A DNA stretch of 64,000 nucleotides, from positions 5,070,975 to 5,134,974 of the forward strand of contig NW_004454166.1 of NCBI RefSeq assembly GCF_000283155.1, in the 5' to 3' direction. The DNA is from Ceratotherium simum simum (taxonomy: Eukaryota; Chordata; Mammalia; Perissodactyla; Rhinocerotidae). Both the position numbers and the translations under genes were made by a program. The notes under the pieces are model-generated. The model did no database searches. It saw only the letters and a program-made list of their open reading frames with translations, and was not told the origin of the DNA. Below, in pieces: positions 32,206 through 43,331 of this stretch (position 1 is its first letter; each line of letters opens with the position of its first letter).

Positions 32206-32783
32206 CTTTTTTTGCCTCCGAGCTTTTTTGAGATGTAATTGATATATAGCATGGTGTAAGTTTAAGGTGTATGCCAACATGATGATTTCATATATATATA
32301 TATTGAGGAAAGATGACCACAATAAGGTTAGTTAACACATCCATCACCTCACATAGTTATTTTTTTTATGGTGAGAACTTTTTTTTTTTTTTTGGTGTGT
32401 GAGGAAGATCAGCCCTGAGCTAACATCCGTGCTAATCCTCCTCTGTTTTTGTTGAGGAAGACCGGCTCTGAGCTAACCTCTATTGCCAACCCTCCTCCTT
32501 TTTTTTTTTTCCCCCAAAGCCCCAGTAGATAGTTGTATGTCATAGTTGCACATCCTTCTAGTTGCTGTATGTGGGATGCGGCCTCAGCATGTCCGGAGAA
32601 GTGGTGCATCAGTGGGCGCCCGGGATCTGAAGCCGGTCCACCAGTAGCGGAGCGCGCGCACTTAACCGCTAAGCCACGGGGCCGGCCCTGGTGAGAACTT
32701 TTAAGATCTACTCTCTTAGCAACTTTCAAGTACACAATACAGTACTATTAACTATAGTCACCATGCTGTACATTAGATCCCCA
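32206..32783 (-). mobile_element. L1 3' UTR fragment, minus, inserted in MLT1 and split by ERE
   Basis: Inverted L1 3' UTR: 'tttttgagatgtaattgata', 'aataaggttagttaacacat', then beyond the ERE 'aagatctactctcttagcaa' and 'actatagtcaccatgctgta'. The MLT1 sequence at each end repeats (aaattgacttca near 32193, agaatagactcca near 32783), an imperfect duplication. Confidence 0.82.
32383..32688 (-). mobile_element. Chimeric ERE SINE (ERE1 body plus two-module tail), minus
   Basis: Same architecture as the copy at 27040: T-run, two tail modules, T/C-run, ERE1 body ending acggggccggccc. Duplication TGGTGAGAACTTTT at 32369-32382 and 32689-32702 is perfect. It sits inside the L1, which sits inside the MLT1. 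Confidence 0.95.
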
Positions 32784-32887
32784 GAATAGACTCCATGTCT
32801 TGATGGGAAGAGCTACAAAGTCCCACTGCAAAAGGAGTGTGGCTAATGGTGTAGAAAAATTTGTGGCCATTTTTGCAATTCACCACA

Positions 32888-33317
32888 CTCTGTTCATTCT
32901 GTCTCTCTACTGTAGTGGCAAGAGGTCTCCGACCCCATGTGAGGGTTTTCCTGATGTTTTCGCACGTTAACCATCATGTTTTCTACCTCATAGGCCTTTT
33001 CTATTCTTTGGAAACACACTTTCATGAGCATGAATCAAAAATGCTTCCAGAAGGGACTTTTTCTGTCACTTGATCTAGGCAAAATCTCACATAATATTTT
33101 GAGGACTTTTTAAGAAGGAAGGGCCTCTCTTAAAAAATATATTTATTTATGGATTAAAAAAATAAAGATGTAAGTAATATGTATTAAACTCTTAAAACCT
33201 AAAAAAGGTGCAAAGGAAAAAAACTCACCCACAAACTTACTAGTGAATGTCCATCTGGTTGTTTTCCCTGAGAGAGAGAGAGATTGTGTTGTGTGTGTTG
33301 GTGTGTGGTGTTGTGAG
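32888..33317. other. Intergenic, no feature recognised
   Basis: AT-rich, with a short (GA)n and GT-rich tract at about 33270-33315. Confidence 0.5.
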
Positions 33318-33562
33318 GGGCAGTATAGAATAAAGGTTAAGATCGTGGATTTTGGAGTTAGATCACCTGGGTTAGCATTCCAGCTCTTCTACTCACTAGC
33401 TGGATTGGGAAAATTACAGAATTTCTTTGTCCTTCAGTTCCTGCATTTGTAAATAATAATATCTGCTGACAGTAGTTTAAATGCAGATGAAATGAGTGTG
33501 TGTAAAGAGCTTAGAACAATGCGCGGCTCAAGGTAAGCGCTTTGTAAGTGTTGCTGTTTCTT
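33318..33562 (+). repeat. MIR SINE, plus
   Basis: Good MIR: 'agaataaaggttaagatcgt', 'gattttggagttagatcacc', 'tgggttagcattccagctct', 'agagcttagaacaatgcgc', 'aaggtaagcgctttgtaagt'. Confidence 0.85.
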
Positions 33563-34100
33563 TGTATGTGTGTATGTGTGTGCACGTGTTCTTTGCTCCC
33601 CAGTTGTCCAGCCTCAAGGCATAACCTTTCCCTTTGAAGCCCAAATATAGAGTCTGCGCACTCACCCTGCTAACACTGGAACTGCATACATCTACCAAAT
33701 TCACTTCCCCATGTCATTTCTGGGGCTTCAAAGGAGTCATTACAAGTTCACAAATCCATCTTGGTTGTTGCTTATCACTTTTGTCTAGCCCTTCGGGATT
33801 GCAGGGCTCCTGGCTAGTGCTTGATGCTTCCCCAGGGACCTCTGTGGGCTGTGCTATGGCTGCCCCCTGTGGTTCCTGGACCATCGTCTCATGAGAAATG
33901 AGGCTGCATTATATCTCCTCCCAACTACGAACGCAATTCACGCTCGTGATTTCCCGAATCCAAGTTAAAACAAGGCCCGGTATTTAATAAAAATGTAGTG
34001 AAGACTTTGAGATAGCAAAAACACAAAGTTTCTGCCTGTCACTCCTTGGCCCACTGCAAATTGGCTTCTGTCTCCTTTGCTTCAGCTTTCAAGAACATAC
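33563..34100. other. Intergenic, no feature recognised
   Basis: A TG-rich run at about 33565-33590; otherwise unique-looking. Confidence 0.5.
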
Positions 34101-34400
34101 CAAAATTAAGAAAAAAGTAGAATGAATCCCTGCGTCCTGTCACCCAGCCTCAACAATTATTAACATTCTGTCAATCACATTTCATTTATCTTATCTCTTT
34201 TCTGGAGTATTATAAAGCAAATCCTGGACATCATATCATTTTACCCATAACTGCTTTAGTACACATCTCTAATTGGGATAAGGACTGTTAGATATATATA
34301 TCCTTTCATACCACCATGGCATTATCGCACCTAACAAAATGTCCCCATATCATCTAACACACAGTCTACATTCCGATTTCCCTGCGTGTCTTGCAAGTGT
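34101..34400. mobile_element. Probable old L1-type fragment
   Basis: 'caacaattattaacattctg', 'ttataaagcaaatcctggac' and 'accaccatggcattatcgca' resemble a recurrent L1M 3' segment. Weak match; strand uncertain. Confidence 0.4.
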
Positions 34401-35129
34401 CTGTTTGCAATCGTTGGTCGAATGAGGACCAGATGAGGTCATCTGGGTAGGAGATGCCTTCTCCTCTTTTCCTTTCTTCTTCTGTTCCAGCTTCTCCCCG
34501 TCTTCCCCTTTCCTCCCTCACGTCCTCTTTTGAAATACAACTTTTACCATTTATTTAAAAGTCTTGAAACAGGAAAAAGTGAGGGGGCCATCCACAGCCA
34601 AAAGCTAGATGTCTTAAATCATGAGTTTCCAGGTTACCTTTAATTCGTGGGGATAACTCGAGATTCCTCGACACCTCCATCCTTTCCAGAAATGGCTTTG
34701 GGATCCATAGAGGAGGGAAGTCTTTGTATTCCTAAGAATACTGATAGTGTACATTCAAAGAGTGACCTAAGCAGACTTTGTGACAATGGGGGATAGTGAC
34801 AAACAAGATAAGGTATACATTTGAATGGAGACACAAATACCTGCTCCTTTTGAAAGATGAGGGAAGTCAGAGTAAAGAAGATGAGGTATGCATCTGAAAG
34901 GAAATTCAGATACATATTTGAAAAGAAAAGAAGTCACAGTATTCCCATAATTTATAAATTTTAGAAGAAGAGATATCAAACTCTTTTGATGATGGCCATG
35001 CTGATTTTTCTCATCATTCTTGCCTCTGTGTAAGGTCCGATCTGCACGTTGATAGCTATGTATTTGTTGATTATAAATTACAAACTGTAATTATACTGTA
35101 AGGGACACTTGAGGGAGGTTATGATAGTT
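34401..35129. other. Intergenic, no feature recognised
   Basis: A short direct similarity occurs among 'tgaatggagacacaaatacc' and 'tgaaaggaaattcagataca' near 34820-34915. No gene. Confidence 0.45.
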
Positions 35130-35740
35130 TCCTCTCCCCACGTTGACTCTGACCACCCTCTCTGCCTTCTCTACACTGTAGCCAGACTGATCATTTTAAG
35201 GTAAATAATGTAATTACCCCTCATTAGTGGTTTCCCCTTGCAGTCAGAATAAAACCAACATTTTTTAGCTTGGCTTGTAAGGCACTGGGTGATTCACCCC
35301 CTGCCTGACTCTCCAGGTTTATTTTGGACCATGTTTCCTTTCTTTATTTTGCTTCAGGCACAATGTTCTTCTCTCAGTTTCTACAGAATGTCACACTCCT
35401 TCCTGCTACAAGCCTTTGCCAGGCCGTGTTTTCTGATTGGAATATCTTCCCCACTCCTCACTTTCCATCTAAGTTGGGCAGCTTCTTTGTTAGAGAGTGA
35501 TGTTCTTTTCCTACAGAGCACTTATCCAAGTTTGTGATTATTAATTCATTAATGTGATTATTTGGCTATGTCTGTGTTCCCCACTCAGGTTGTGCGTTAT
35601 ACAACATATGCAAATGGTGGCCCTTCCCTGCTAGACTACAAACTTCCAGAAACTTGGGACAGTGTCTGTGTTTGCTACCACTTTATACCCAACACATAGA
35701 ACTCGACATATGGTCATTGATTGAAGAAATGAATGGCTAC
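35130..35740 (+). mobile_element. L2 LINE 3' part, sense
   Basis: 'tgactctgaccaccctctct', 'cttggcttgtaaggcactgg', 'tccttcctgctacaagcctt', 'gctagactacaaacttccag', 'cacatagaactcgacatatg'. Long L2 3' region. Confidence 0.82.
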
Positions 35741-35837
35741 CAGAGATGGCTCTTATCTGAATAAGGTAGGAATAAGGCTCATTTCTCCAGCTTAAAAAAT
35801 TAAAATCCCTAAACTTTCTCTGACTCATTTATATATA

Positions 35838-36482
35838 TAATCCATTCTTGTTATTTGCTGGTAGTTATATTCTATAAAGTTGCCTCGAACACTGTATTAG
35901 CGAATACTGTGTCATTGCTCCTAGGGGAAATATTGGGTTATGTTCCTGTGAGCTTCTGGTCACAACATTTTTGTCAACTGATCAATATATAACCTTGTTT
36001 TATGTGTGTTTCTATTTAAAGACACTTTATTTAATATCATTGTTGATTTATTAATGTTGAACTCATGGCTAGCAGCACTATCACTCATGTCTGAACAAAG
36101 CTTATCTAACACTTGTCTTTTGTCCGTCAGGCACATCACAGCCTTCATGCACTGAGGAACACGAGATGACAGTTGAGCACTGCACTGGGGGGCCCTGTGA
36201 AAGCACCACAAAAAGCACAAAAATGTGAAAAACATGGCACTAAATAAACCACAAAGAGGACATTCGTTTACAATATGAGAGCTGAAACAAGAAGGCAGAA
36301 TGTTGCCTTATTCAACCTCAGCTGAGAACGTGAGCGTTGGGCAACTCCAAATTGTCCCCACTTTTTGAATGTCAGTAAATGAACACAAAAGTGCCCTGCA
36401 AATTGATTTTGGGGTTACAAATAAATTTTAGCAAATAGACAAATTTACAAATATGGAATGCAAGAATAATGAAGATCAACTA
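35838..36482 (-). mobile_element. Tigger (pogo/TcMar) DNA transposon, internally deleted, minus
   Basis: The minus strand encodes a decayed Tigger transposase N-terminal segment (KAVMCLTDKRQVLDKLC, ...EFNINKST), the helix-turn-helix DNA-binding part. The ends are inverted-repeat-like (ttgttatttgctgg at left; caagaataatgaagatcaac at right, read inverted). Most of the catalytic region is missing, so it is inert. Confidence 0.78.
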
Positions 36483-36621
36483 TATATGTATATATAATAA
36501 CAAAATATATACTATATAAATATACTTAACATATTTATAAATATAAATTATATATAATAAATATTTATGTAAATATATAGAATAAATATGTTATTTCTAT
36601 ATAAAATAATAGAATAATAAA
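36483..36621. repeat. AT-rich low-complexity tract
   Basis: Almost pure A/T with TATA and ATAAATA units, between the Tigger end and the hairpin. Confidence 0.85.
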
Positions 36622-36791
36622 GAATATTTATTGGCATGCATGCAATATACTGACAAGTAGTGCCACACTATGTATAAGATGGTAATACTTATGTTATTGT
36701 ATAATTTTATATGTAATATATAAAATTATACAATAACATAAATAGTGTGGCACTACTTGGCAGTGTATTGTATGCATGCCAATTAATATTC
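36622..36791. repeat. Long two-stage inverted repeat (hairpin)
   Basis: The outer arms of 50 bp (36622-36671 and 36742-36791) are complementary at about 46 of 50 positions and contain ggcatgcatgcaatata and agtagtgccacactat. The inner arms of 23 bp (36690-36712 and 36718-36740) are perfectly complementary around a 5-nt loop (gtaat). Eighteen extra bases on the left (36672-36689) bulge out between the two stages. I do not recognise it as a named MITE. Confidence 0.93.
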
Positions 36792-37860
36792 TTTTACAAA
36801 ATATATTCCAAAAAGTGCTTCCCAGACCAATGTTAAATGTATGCTGAGCTATAAGGATTCTATGGGAAGTCAGTCTGGGAAATGCTGATGTCAAGAAATC
36901 CTCTATGTCTGTGGAATCTGAGAAAAGCCAGTGCCTCAGATTCTTATAGTTGTATCTTGATGGGAACAGGGTCACTTGTGCCAAAATGGAGGCTAGAATC
37001 AATGTCCCTTTTGCAGTTGTATATTTTGTCTTTTGTTACTTTGCGTTTCCAAGCTCTCATAGCCCATTTTACTGCATCTCGTTAGATGGGGCACAATTTA
37101 ATCTTTTTGACAAACACTGACAAATATGATTAAGCAAAATTAAGGTTGCCTGTCTTTCTCATATATTGCACAGATTTTACAAGTAGCTTACACCTGAAAA
37201 GGTGCAGTGTAAAAGTTTAGTAAATACCTTGGTTCCAGTCAGCACCTTGGCGTCAGTTCATTAAATTTCACATTCCTATGGGCCCTGTTCTGGGCTTCCT
37301 CATGCCCTATCTCTCTAGACATTTAATAGGATCTTAATTTGACAAGAGGCTATGGGCTGTTCTCAATTCAAATAATTTCAAAATCTCTTATCAGATGGCT
37401 CTTTCAGAAACATCAACAATTTCTAAACTGTCACTGCTACAGTATAAACAATGCTGCATACATTGTTAATCATGGAAGTAATTTTTAGTTCAATAAAACA
37501 GACCCCAGAGAAGTTTGTTGTGGTGACATGTTTTTCACTTGAGGTCACTAAAGACTCAACTACAGCTGGTGTCTGTCCACAGCCTGGCATTGGAATTGTC
37601 TCATTTTCTGAGAGCTATGCATTATAGGTTACATCTGATATGTTAAAACATTTGATAATGGGTGCAATATCATTTCAACTACAGACAACTTCCGACAGTG
37701 AATATGTATAATTTTTGCCTTTCAGAATTTATCTTCTCTTCCTGCTCCCATATTTTTTTTTAACCTTTGAATTCTAAAAAACCCAACTACTCTAGTTGAG
37801 AATATCTTCATGGTATGGTTTTATGTGCTTTGTTTAATATTCTATAATTATTAAAGAATC
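36792..37860. other. Intergenic, no feature recognised
   Basis: A short inverted pair (gcttcccagacc near 36817 and agtctgggaaatgc near 36870) may mark a small hAT-like scrap. The rest is AT-rich and unique-looking. Confidence 0.45.
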
Positions 37861-37872
37861 AAAACCTAACAG

Positions 37873-38071
37873 GGCTGGCCCATGGCCTAGTTGTTAAGTT
37901 TGGCATACTCCACTTTGGCAGCCTGGGTTCAGATCCCAGGCGCGGACCTACACCACTCGTCGGCGGCCATGCTGTGGCTGTGACCTACATACAAAATAGA
38001 GGAAGATTGGCAACAGATATTAGCTCAGGGCAAATCTTTCTCAGCAAAAAAACCCCAAAACAACAACAATA
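37873..38071 (+). mobile_element. ERE SINE (one-module tail), plus
   Basis: Head ggctggcccatggcctag, box B-like ggttcagatcc, one module and an A-rich tail. Duplication AAAACCTAACAG at 37861-37872 and 38072-38083 is perfect. Confidence 0.94.
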
Positions 38072-38329
38072 AAAACCTAACAGATAATATGAGTTGGTAA
38101 TTGTGCCATCCCAATTTTGTTTTCTCTTATGTATTTATGTCCTAAATCCAGATACTCCGAAAATAAATTTCAGATGCAAAAACTGAGAAGACAATAATGA
38201 GAAAACTCCCTGTAAGAACCCGTAGGATATGACCAAAACTTCAGAGACAAATCCATGGCCTAATACTTTCTTTATTAAATGAGAATGAAAGTAAATAAAC
38301 CTAAGCAGAATTAAAAGGTAAACCATAAA

Positions 38330-39360
38330 CTCTATAAAGAGCTCTTACAAATCAGTAGGAACAAATACAAATATCCCAGAAGAAAAATGGATGAAAGAAG
38401 GGCTGTCAAGAAGGCTCATGTGCAAATAATTCTTGGGTTCCCGGGAAGGGAAGTCTAGCTAGAAATTTTTCAGATAGTGTTGTTGGAAAAGGTAATGGAG
38501 AGGACATGACTGCTGGTTGATCCTGGAGCTGGACCCAGACAATCGGAGGCTCCTCCCTGCCTGGTCCTTGTATGTGCTTTCTGCCCACCACTCAAACACT
38601 AGGAGCTGCTTCAAGGATGCCGCCTTGAGAGAGTAAGGCGTTGTTGAGATCGTCTGGACTGAGTATGTGACTGAACCCAGTTAAGGCCTCTATATAAACT
38701 CTTGAGATACTGGTGGGCAGGTGCAGAGATCTATTTGTCTAGTGGCCACCCAAGACAAGCCTTGTAAGTTCTCTTGCTTGTTACTACACCTGCCACCTAC
38801 CGATCTGGAGAGGTCTGCCCCTTTCTTCAGTCTCTCCTTGCCCTTCGTGGATGGGGACCGGTTTGGGAACCAATAGATATTTGCTTCGGGACACTTGACC
38901 ACCAGGGTTTTGTGATTTGCACCAGTTCTCCTCACTCTCTTCTGCTCTGGTACAAGATATGAAAAGGCGATGTATGAACAGACAATTACCGAAGCCAGTA
39001 GATCTAATAAATGTTCATATTTACTACATAATAAATAAAATGCAAAATCAATATAATGCTGTCCTGCCACTGTGTCCTACCAAGTTGGCAAAAATATAAA
39101 AGGACAATATCCAGATGGACGAGGATATAGGAAAATGAGCATTTTTATACTGTTTGTGGAGGCGTAAGCTGATCTGGCTTTTCTGAAGGACATTCGGGCC
39201 CCAGGCATCGTGAATCTCTTTTAATCCATCAATGTCACTTCCAGGATTTTATCCTGAGGAAATTAGGGATATGTGTAAAGGTAGATAAATAAGGAGTTTC
39301 TTGTAGCATTTATAAGATGGGAAAATAGGCTACTATGCAGTCATTAAACATCCTTGTTGC
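38330..39360 (+). mobile_element. Old L1M fragment, plus, split by LTR-like insertion
   Basis: 'gctcttacaaatcagtagga' and 'agaagaaaaatggatgaaag' to the left; 'gtatgaacagacaattaccg', 'ttccaggattttatcctgag' and 'ggctactatgcagtcattaa' to the right follow the L1 ORF2 C-terminal region. Heavily decayed. Confidence 0.55.
38404..38954 (+). mobile_element. LTR-like insertion with TATA box
   Basis: About 550 bp interrupting an L1M. It starts tgtcaagaaggctcatg and ends ctctggtaca (TG...CA), GC-richer than its surroundings, with a TATA-box-like tatataaa at 38691-38698 in a plausible U3/R position. No exact target duplication found. An endogenous-retrovirus solo LTR is the best guess; there are no viral genes beside it. 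Confidence 0.45.
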
Positions 39361-39364
39361 TATC

Positions 39365-39530
39365 CTCATCAAACATTTACTAGATCCAAGACATTGTACT
39401 AAGTTACTGTAATATCCCACCTATGAGGTCAGTATTTAAAAAAAATTATGACATAAAGAGGTTATATAATTTATCAAAGATCACATGGTTAAGAATTAGT
39501 AAAGCTTAAATGAAACCCCAATCTTAATTA
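39365..39530 (-). repeat. Diverged MIR-like fragment, minus
   Basis: 'caagacattgtactaagtta', 'acataaagaggttatataat', 'agatcacatggttaagaatt' resemble inverted MIR. Confidence 0.4.
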
Positions 39531-40920
39531 ACTACTATAGTAAATATCCTCTATCACAGAACAAGTATATTTAACGACATAAAGAAATGTTTACAATATA
39601 TCGCTATATAAAAAAGCATCATTCAATTTCTCTAATAGATATAAGACTACTCAGATTTCTGATACTTTTGCTAAGGTATGTTTTTCTAGGAATTAGTCTA
39701 TTTAATTTATCATTTTACATTTATTGACATACAGTTGTTAATAATATACAATTACTATATTTTAATATCTGTAGACATATTTGATGTCTCTATTTCTGTT
39801 GTTGGCCTTTTTTCTTTGTCTTGAGTGTTTGTTAATATTATTAGGCCTTTCAAGGAACCAAATTTTTGCTTTGTTGATTCTCTCACGTGGTTGTTTTTTA
39901 TTTAATTAATTTCTGATCTGATCTTTATTTTTTCCTCTCTTCAGTTTCTATGGGTTTAATTTTATGTTCTTTTCTTTTTCTAACTTCTTAAGATGAGAGT
40001 TGAGAGAACAGATTTTTAGACTATCTCATTTTTCTAATGTGCGCATTTAAGGCCATAAATGTCCTTCTAAGTGTGGCTTTAGTTCTTCATATGCAAAAAA
40101 TGGATATTTAGTTTTCAAAAAATTGTTGTCATTCACTTCAAATATTTCTCACTTTCATGATCTTCTTTAACTGATAAGCTATTTAGAAGGGTATTGGTTA
40201 ATTTCTAAACATAAGGGGATTTTTTAGTTATCTTTTTGGTATTAATTATTAGCCTAATTCCACTGTGGTTAGTCAGGATATAACCTGTATTATTTAAATC
40301 TTCTGAAATTTCTTGAACCTTGATTTTTGTCTCAGATTTTGGACAATTTGGTAAATATTCTGTGGTATTTGAAAAGAATGTGTATTTGATACTAGTTGGG
40401 CGCACTGTTCTATATCTGTCAGTTAGGTCATTTGTTAATCTTGTTCAAATCTTTATCCTTGCTGATGGTATATTTGCTTTTCCTATCCGTTAGAAGATTG
40501 TGTTAAAGTCTCTAACCATGATGTGGATTTTTCTATTTCTTCTTTTATTTCTGCCCGCTTTTTGCTTTATATATTTTGAGGTAATGTTCTTAGATTCATA
40601 ATACAAATTTAGACATTGTATATTCCCTTTAGATCTAGTTTTTTATCATCATAAAATGTCCCTCTTTATGTCTCGCTAGGAATGATTCTTTGCCTTAAAG
40701 TCTGCTTTGTCTTATAGGAGTGAAGATATGCCAGCTTGATTTTGATTGGTGTTTGCATGGCATATATAATTTTCCATCCTTTTACTTTCAACCTCACTTA
40801 TTTATGGTGTATCTTTTCTATGTGATTGAGTTGTTTTTAATCTGACAGTCTGACAACCTTTTCTTTTAATTATGTATTTCATCTACTCACAGTCAACGTA
40901 TTATTGATGTATTTCATCTT

Positions 40921-41129
40921 TTTTTAAAATTTTATTTATTTATTTATTTTCCCCCCAAAGCCCCAGTAGATAGTTGTATGTCATAGCTGCGTATCCTTCT
41001 AGTTGCTGTATGTGGGACACGGCCTCAGCATGGCTGGAGAAGCAGTGCGTCGGGGCGCGCCCGGGATCCGAACCTGGGCCGCCAGCAGCGGAGTGCACGT
41101 GCTTAACCGCCAAGCAACGGGGCCGGCCC
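40921..41129 (-). mobile_element. ERE1-type SINE, minus, 16-bp TSD
   Basis: T-rich tail, aaagccccagtagatagttg, head ending acggggccggccc. Duplication TGATGTATTTCATCTT at 40905-40920 and 41130-41145 is perfect, so this is one of the youngest-looking copies. Confidence 0.96.
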
Positions 41130-41724
41130 TGATGTATTTCATCTTAATACTTATTTGTCCTCCTTGTCTATGTTCTGTCTTGTCTTCTTTTTGATTAATC
41201 AAATACTTATTAAAGTATTATATATATTACTACTTTTACTAGTTCTGGATAATGCAAAGATGGTAGAGTACCACCGCCCCCCTGCCTTATGTGCTAAATG
41301 TCAAGGATAATAACGATATGTTTTAAACTCCATGTGACATTATTAGTATTATTTTGTAGTCAGTATTCACTTAGATACACTGACATACTTTACCTTTTCC
41401 ATTGGTCTGCATTCCGTCCTGCATTTAGGTGCTTCTTTCTTGGATTAGTCTCCTTCTCTTGATGAACTGCTGTTTGTATTTCCATTAGTGTATTTGTGCT
41501 GATCACAAGTCCTCTCAGTTTTTGTATTAAACGTATTTCATTTTAAACTTTGAAGGATATTTTTGGTGGATATAGAATTCTGTGTTGGGAGGTGTTTTCT
41601 TTTAGAACTTTGAGATATCATTCCATTGTCCACTTGCTTTTCTTCTTTCCTGTTGAGAAATCAGCTGATGGTTTTAGTGTTGTTCTTTTAAAGTAAATAT
41701 ATCTCTTTTCCTCTGGTTGACTTT

Positions 41725-41920
41725 TTTTTTCCCCTGAGGAAGATTCGCCCTAAGCTAACATCCGTTACCAATCTTCCTCTTTTTGTATGTGAGCCGCCAC
41801 CACAGTATGGCCACTGACAGACAAGTGGTGTAGGTCTGTGCCCGGGACACAAACCTGGGCCTCTTAACGTAAGAAGATTAAGCACGCCCACCTTAACCAC
41901 TAGGCTACCGGGGCTGGCCC
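41725..41920 (-). mobile_element. ERE SINE (one-module tail, older), minus
   Basis: T-run, gaagattcgccctaagc module, diverged body and head ending ggggctggccc. Duplication tcctctggt(t/c)gacttt at 41709-41724 and 41921-41936. Confidence 0.92.
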
Positions 41921-42378
41921 TCCTCTGGTCGACTTTAAGATTTTCTCTTTGTCTTTATTTTTCAACAGTTTGACCATGCTGCGCTTAGGTGTGGTTTTCT
42001 TTGTATTTACTCTTTTTGGAGTTTGTAGCACTTCTTGGTGTTTTTGTAATTTTGGGGAAAAATTTTGCCAGTATTTCTTCAAATATTGTTTCTCCTGTCT
42101 TATTCTTGGACACTTTCATCATATCCCATGTGTCTTTTATGTTCATTTCTCTATTTTTTCATTTTGATTCCTCATGCCCAGCCCATAAATTTTCTTCTGA
42201 TGTTTTACTTCACTAATTGTCTCTTCAGTTGTACATAATTGCCTATTAAGTCCATCTATTGTCAATTTACATTGTTTTATTTTTCACTTCTAGGTTTTCC
42301 CATTTGATTTCTTTTCTGCTTTCCAGTTCTTTTCTGAAATTCTCCATCTTCTCGTTTAGTTGATTGAACATAATCAAC

Positions 42379-42398
42379 TATCTATCTATCTTTGACAC
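42379..42398 (+). repeat. Short (ATCT)n microsatellite
   Basis: About four to five ATCT units within the antisense L1. Confidence 0.8.
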
Positions 42399-42640
42399 CC
42401 CAATATTTGTATCACTTATGAGTTTGTTTCTGTTATGTTTTTTTCTTGATTTTCAGATAATTCTTCTTATATGCCTGTTTTTTTTTTTGTTTGTTTGTTT
42501 TTGATTGAGCGCCAGGTATTGTTTATGAAAAATGTTAGAGCTAATTTGAGACTCTGGATGATGTTTTCTTCCTCCAGGGAAGATTTCCTTTGGCTCTTGT
42601 AGACAGCTCATCTGGACAGATGAACTTACTCCCGTCAGAA

Positions 42641-43317
42641 ACTGGGACCAGATTCAGATCTGAGCTTCTGTTCTCATGAGGGCTATTCTGTTTCTAGTCC
42701 ACCGAACTCTCTTTCAGAGCTCACTGAAGCGCAGGGTGTTTACCAGAGCCCCTCCTCCTTGTGGTGCCTTGAACTAAATTTTTATTCCCTTAGTCCTTCA
42801 AGAATAAAAAAAATTGTGCTCACCTTCTCAGCCTCTCATGTCATTTTCATTTTCAGAATTGGCAATTTGCCTTGAGAAGAAAAGTGCCCTAAATTCTGGA
42901 ATTACCTCTTTTGGTTTCCCTCCTCTCTGAAATCTTGGTCCCACAACTTGTCACTGCCTTGGTAGTTCTTTGAGGCCAATGTATATTCCAAACATATATT
43001 TTAAAACATTGTGCCCATCTTATAGTTGTTCTCAATAGGAGGGTTATTCTAAAACTATGCATCATCCATTGCTGGAAGTGGAACTCCATTTTTTTTCTCT
43101 ATTTATATAAATATGCAGAGACAAAAGACTCAGAGAATTTAGAATTTTTGTAGGGTCATGGATGCTTTTGTTTTCTTTTTTTACTCTCTTGCGATATATA
43201 TGTTTTCTGAAAAGAGCATGAATTGCTTAGATTTATTAAAATTAACATATCTAAATAGGACATTAAAAGTAGTATATGTAATAAGATACTAGTAGCAGAA
43301 TTTATTTGTAATTGTTT
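42641..43317. other. Intergenic, no feature recognised
   Basis: May include the decayed 5' edge of the L1 to about 42760; otherwise unique-looking. Confidence 0.45.
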
Positions 43318-43331
43318 AAAAATATTATTAT

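Larger units (their letters stand above)
31797..32887 (-). mobile_element. MLT1-type MaLR LTR, minus, split by L1
   Basis: An ERVL-MaLR LTR (old endogenous retrovirus-like solo LTR) in inverted orientation: 'gatatgtaacaaaccactcc', 'aatggcttaaaacaacaact', 'aagtgtttttcaggtctctg'. After the L1 it continues with 'gactccatgtcttgatggga' and 'tttgtggccatttttgcaat' to the terminal caccaca. Only LTR sequence; no viral gene remains. Confidence 0.75.
39660..42640 (-). mobile_element. Old L1M-type LINE, antisense, carrying two EREs
   Basis: Long antisense L1 text: 'cctttcaaggaaccaaattt', 'ctaattccactgtggttagt', 'tcttgaaccttgatttttgt', 'gttaggtcatttgttaat', 'taaagtctctaaccatgatg', 'gaaggatatttttggtggat' and 'gccagtatttcttcaaatat'. 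About 2.6 kb of L1 remains once the EREs at 40921 and 41725 are removed. Stops are abundant; the subfamily is not determined. Confidence 0.8.
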
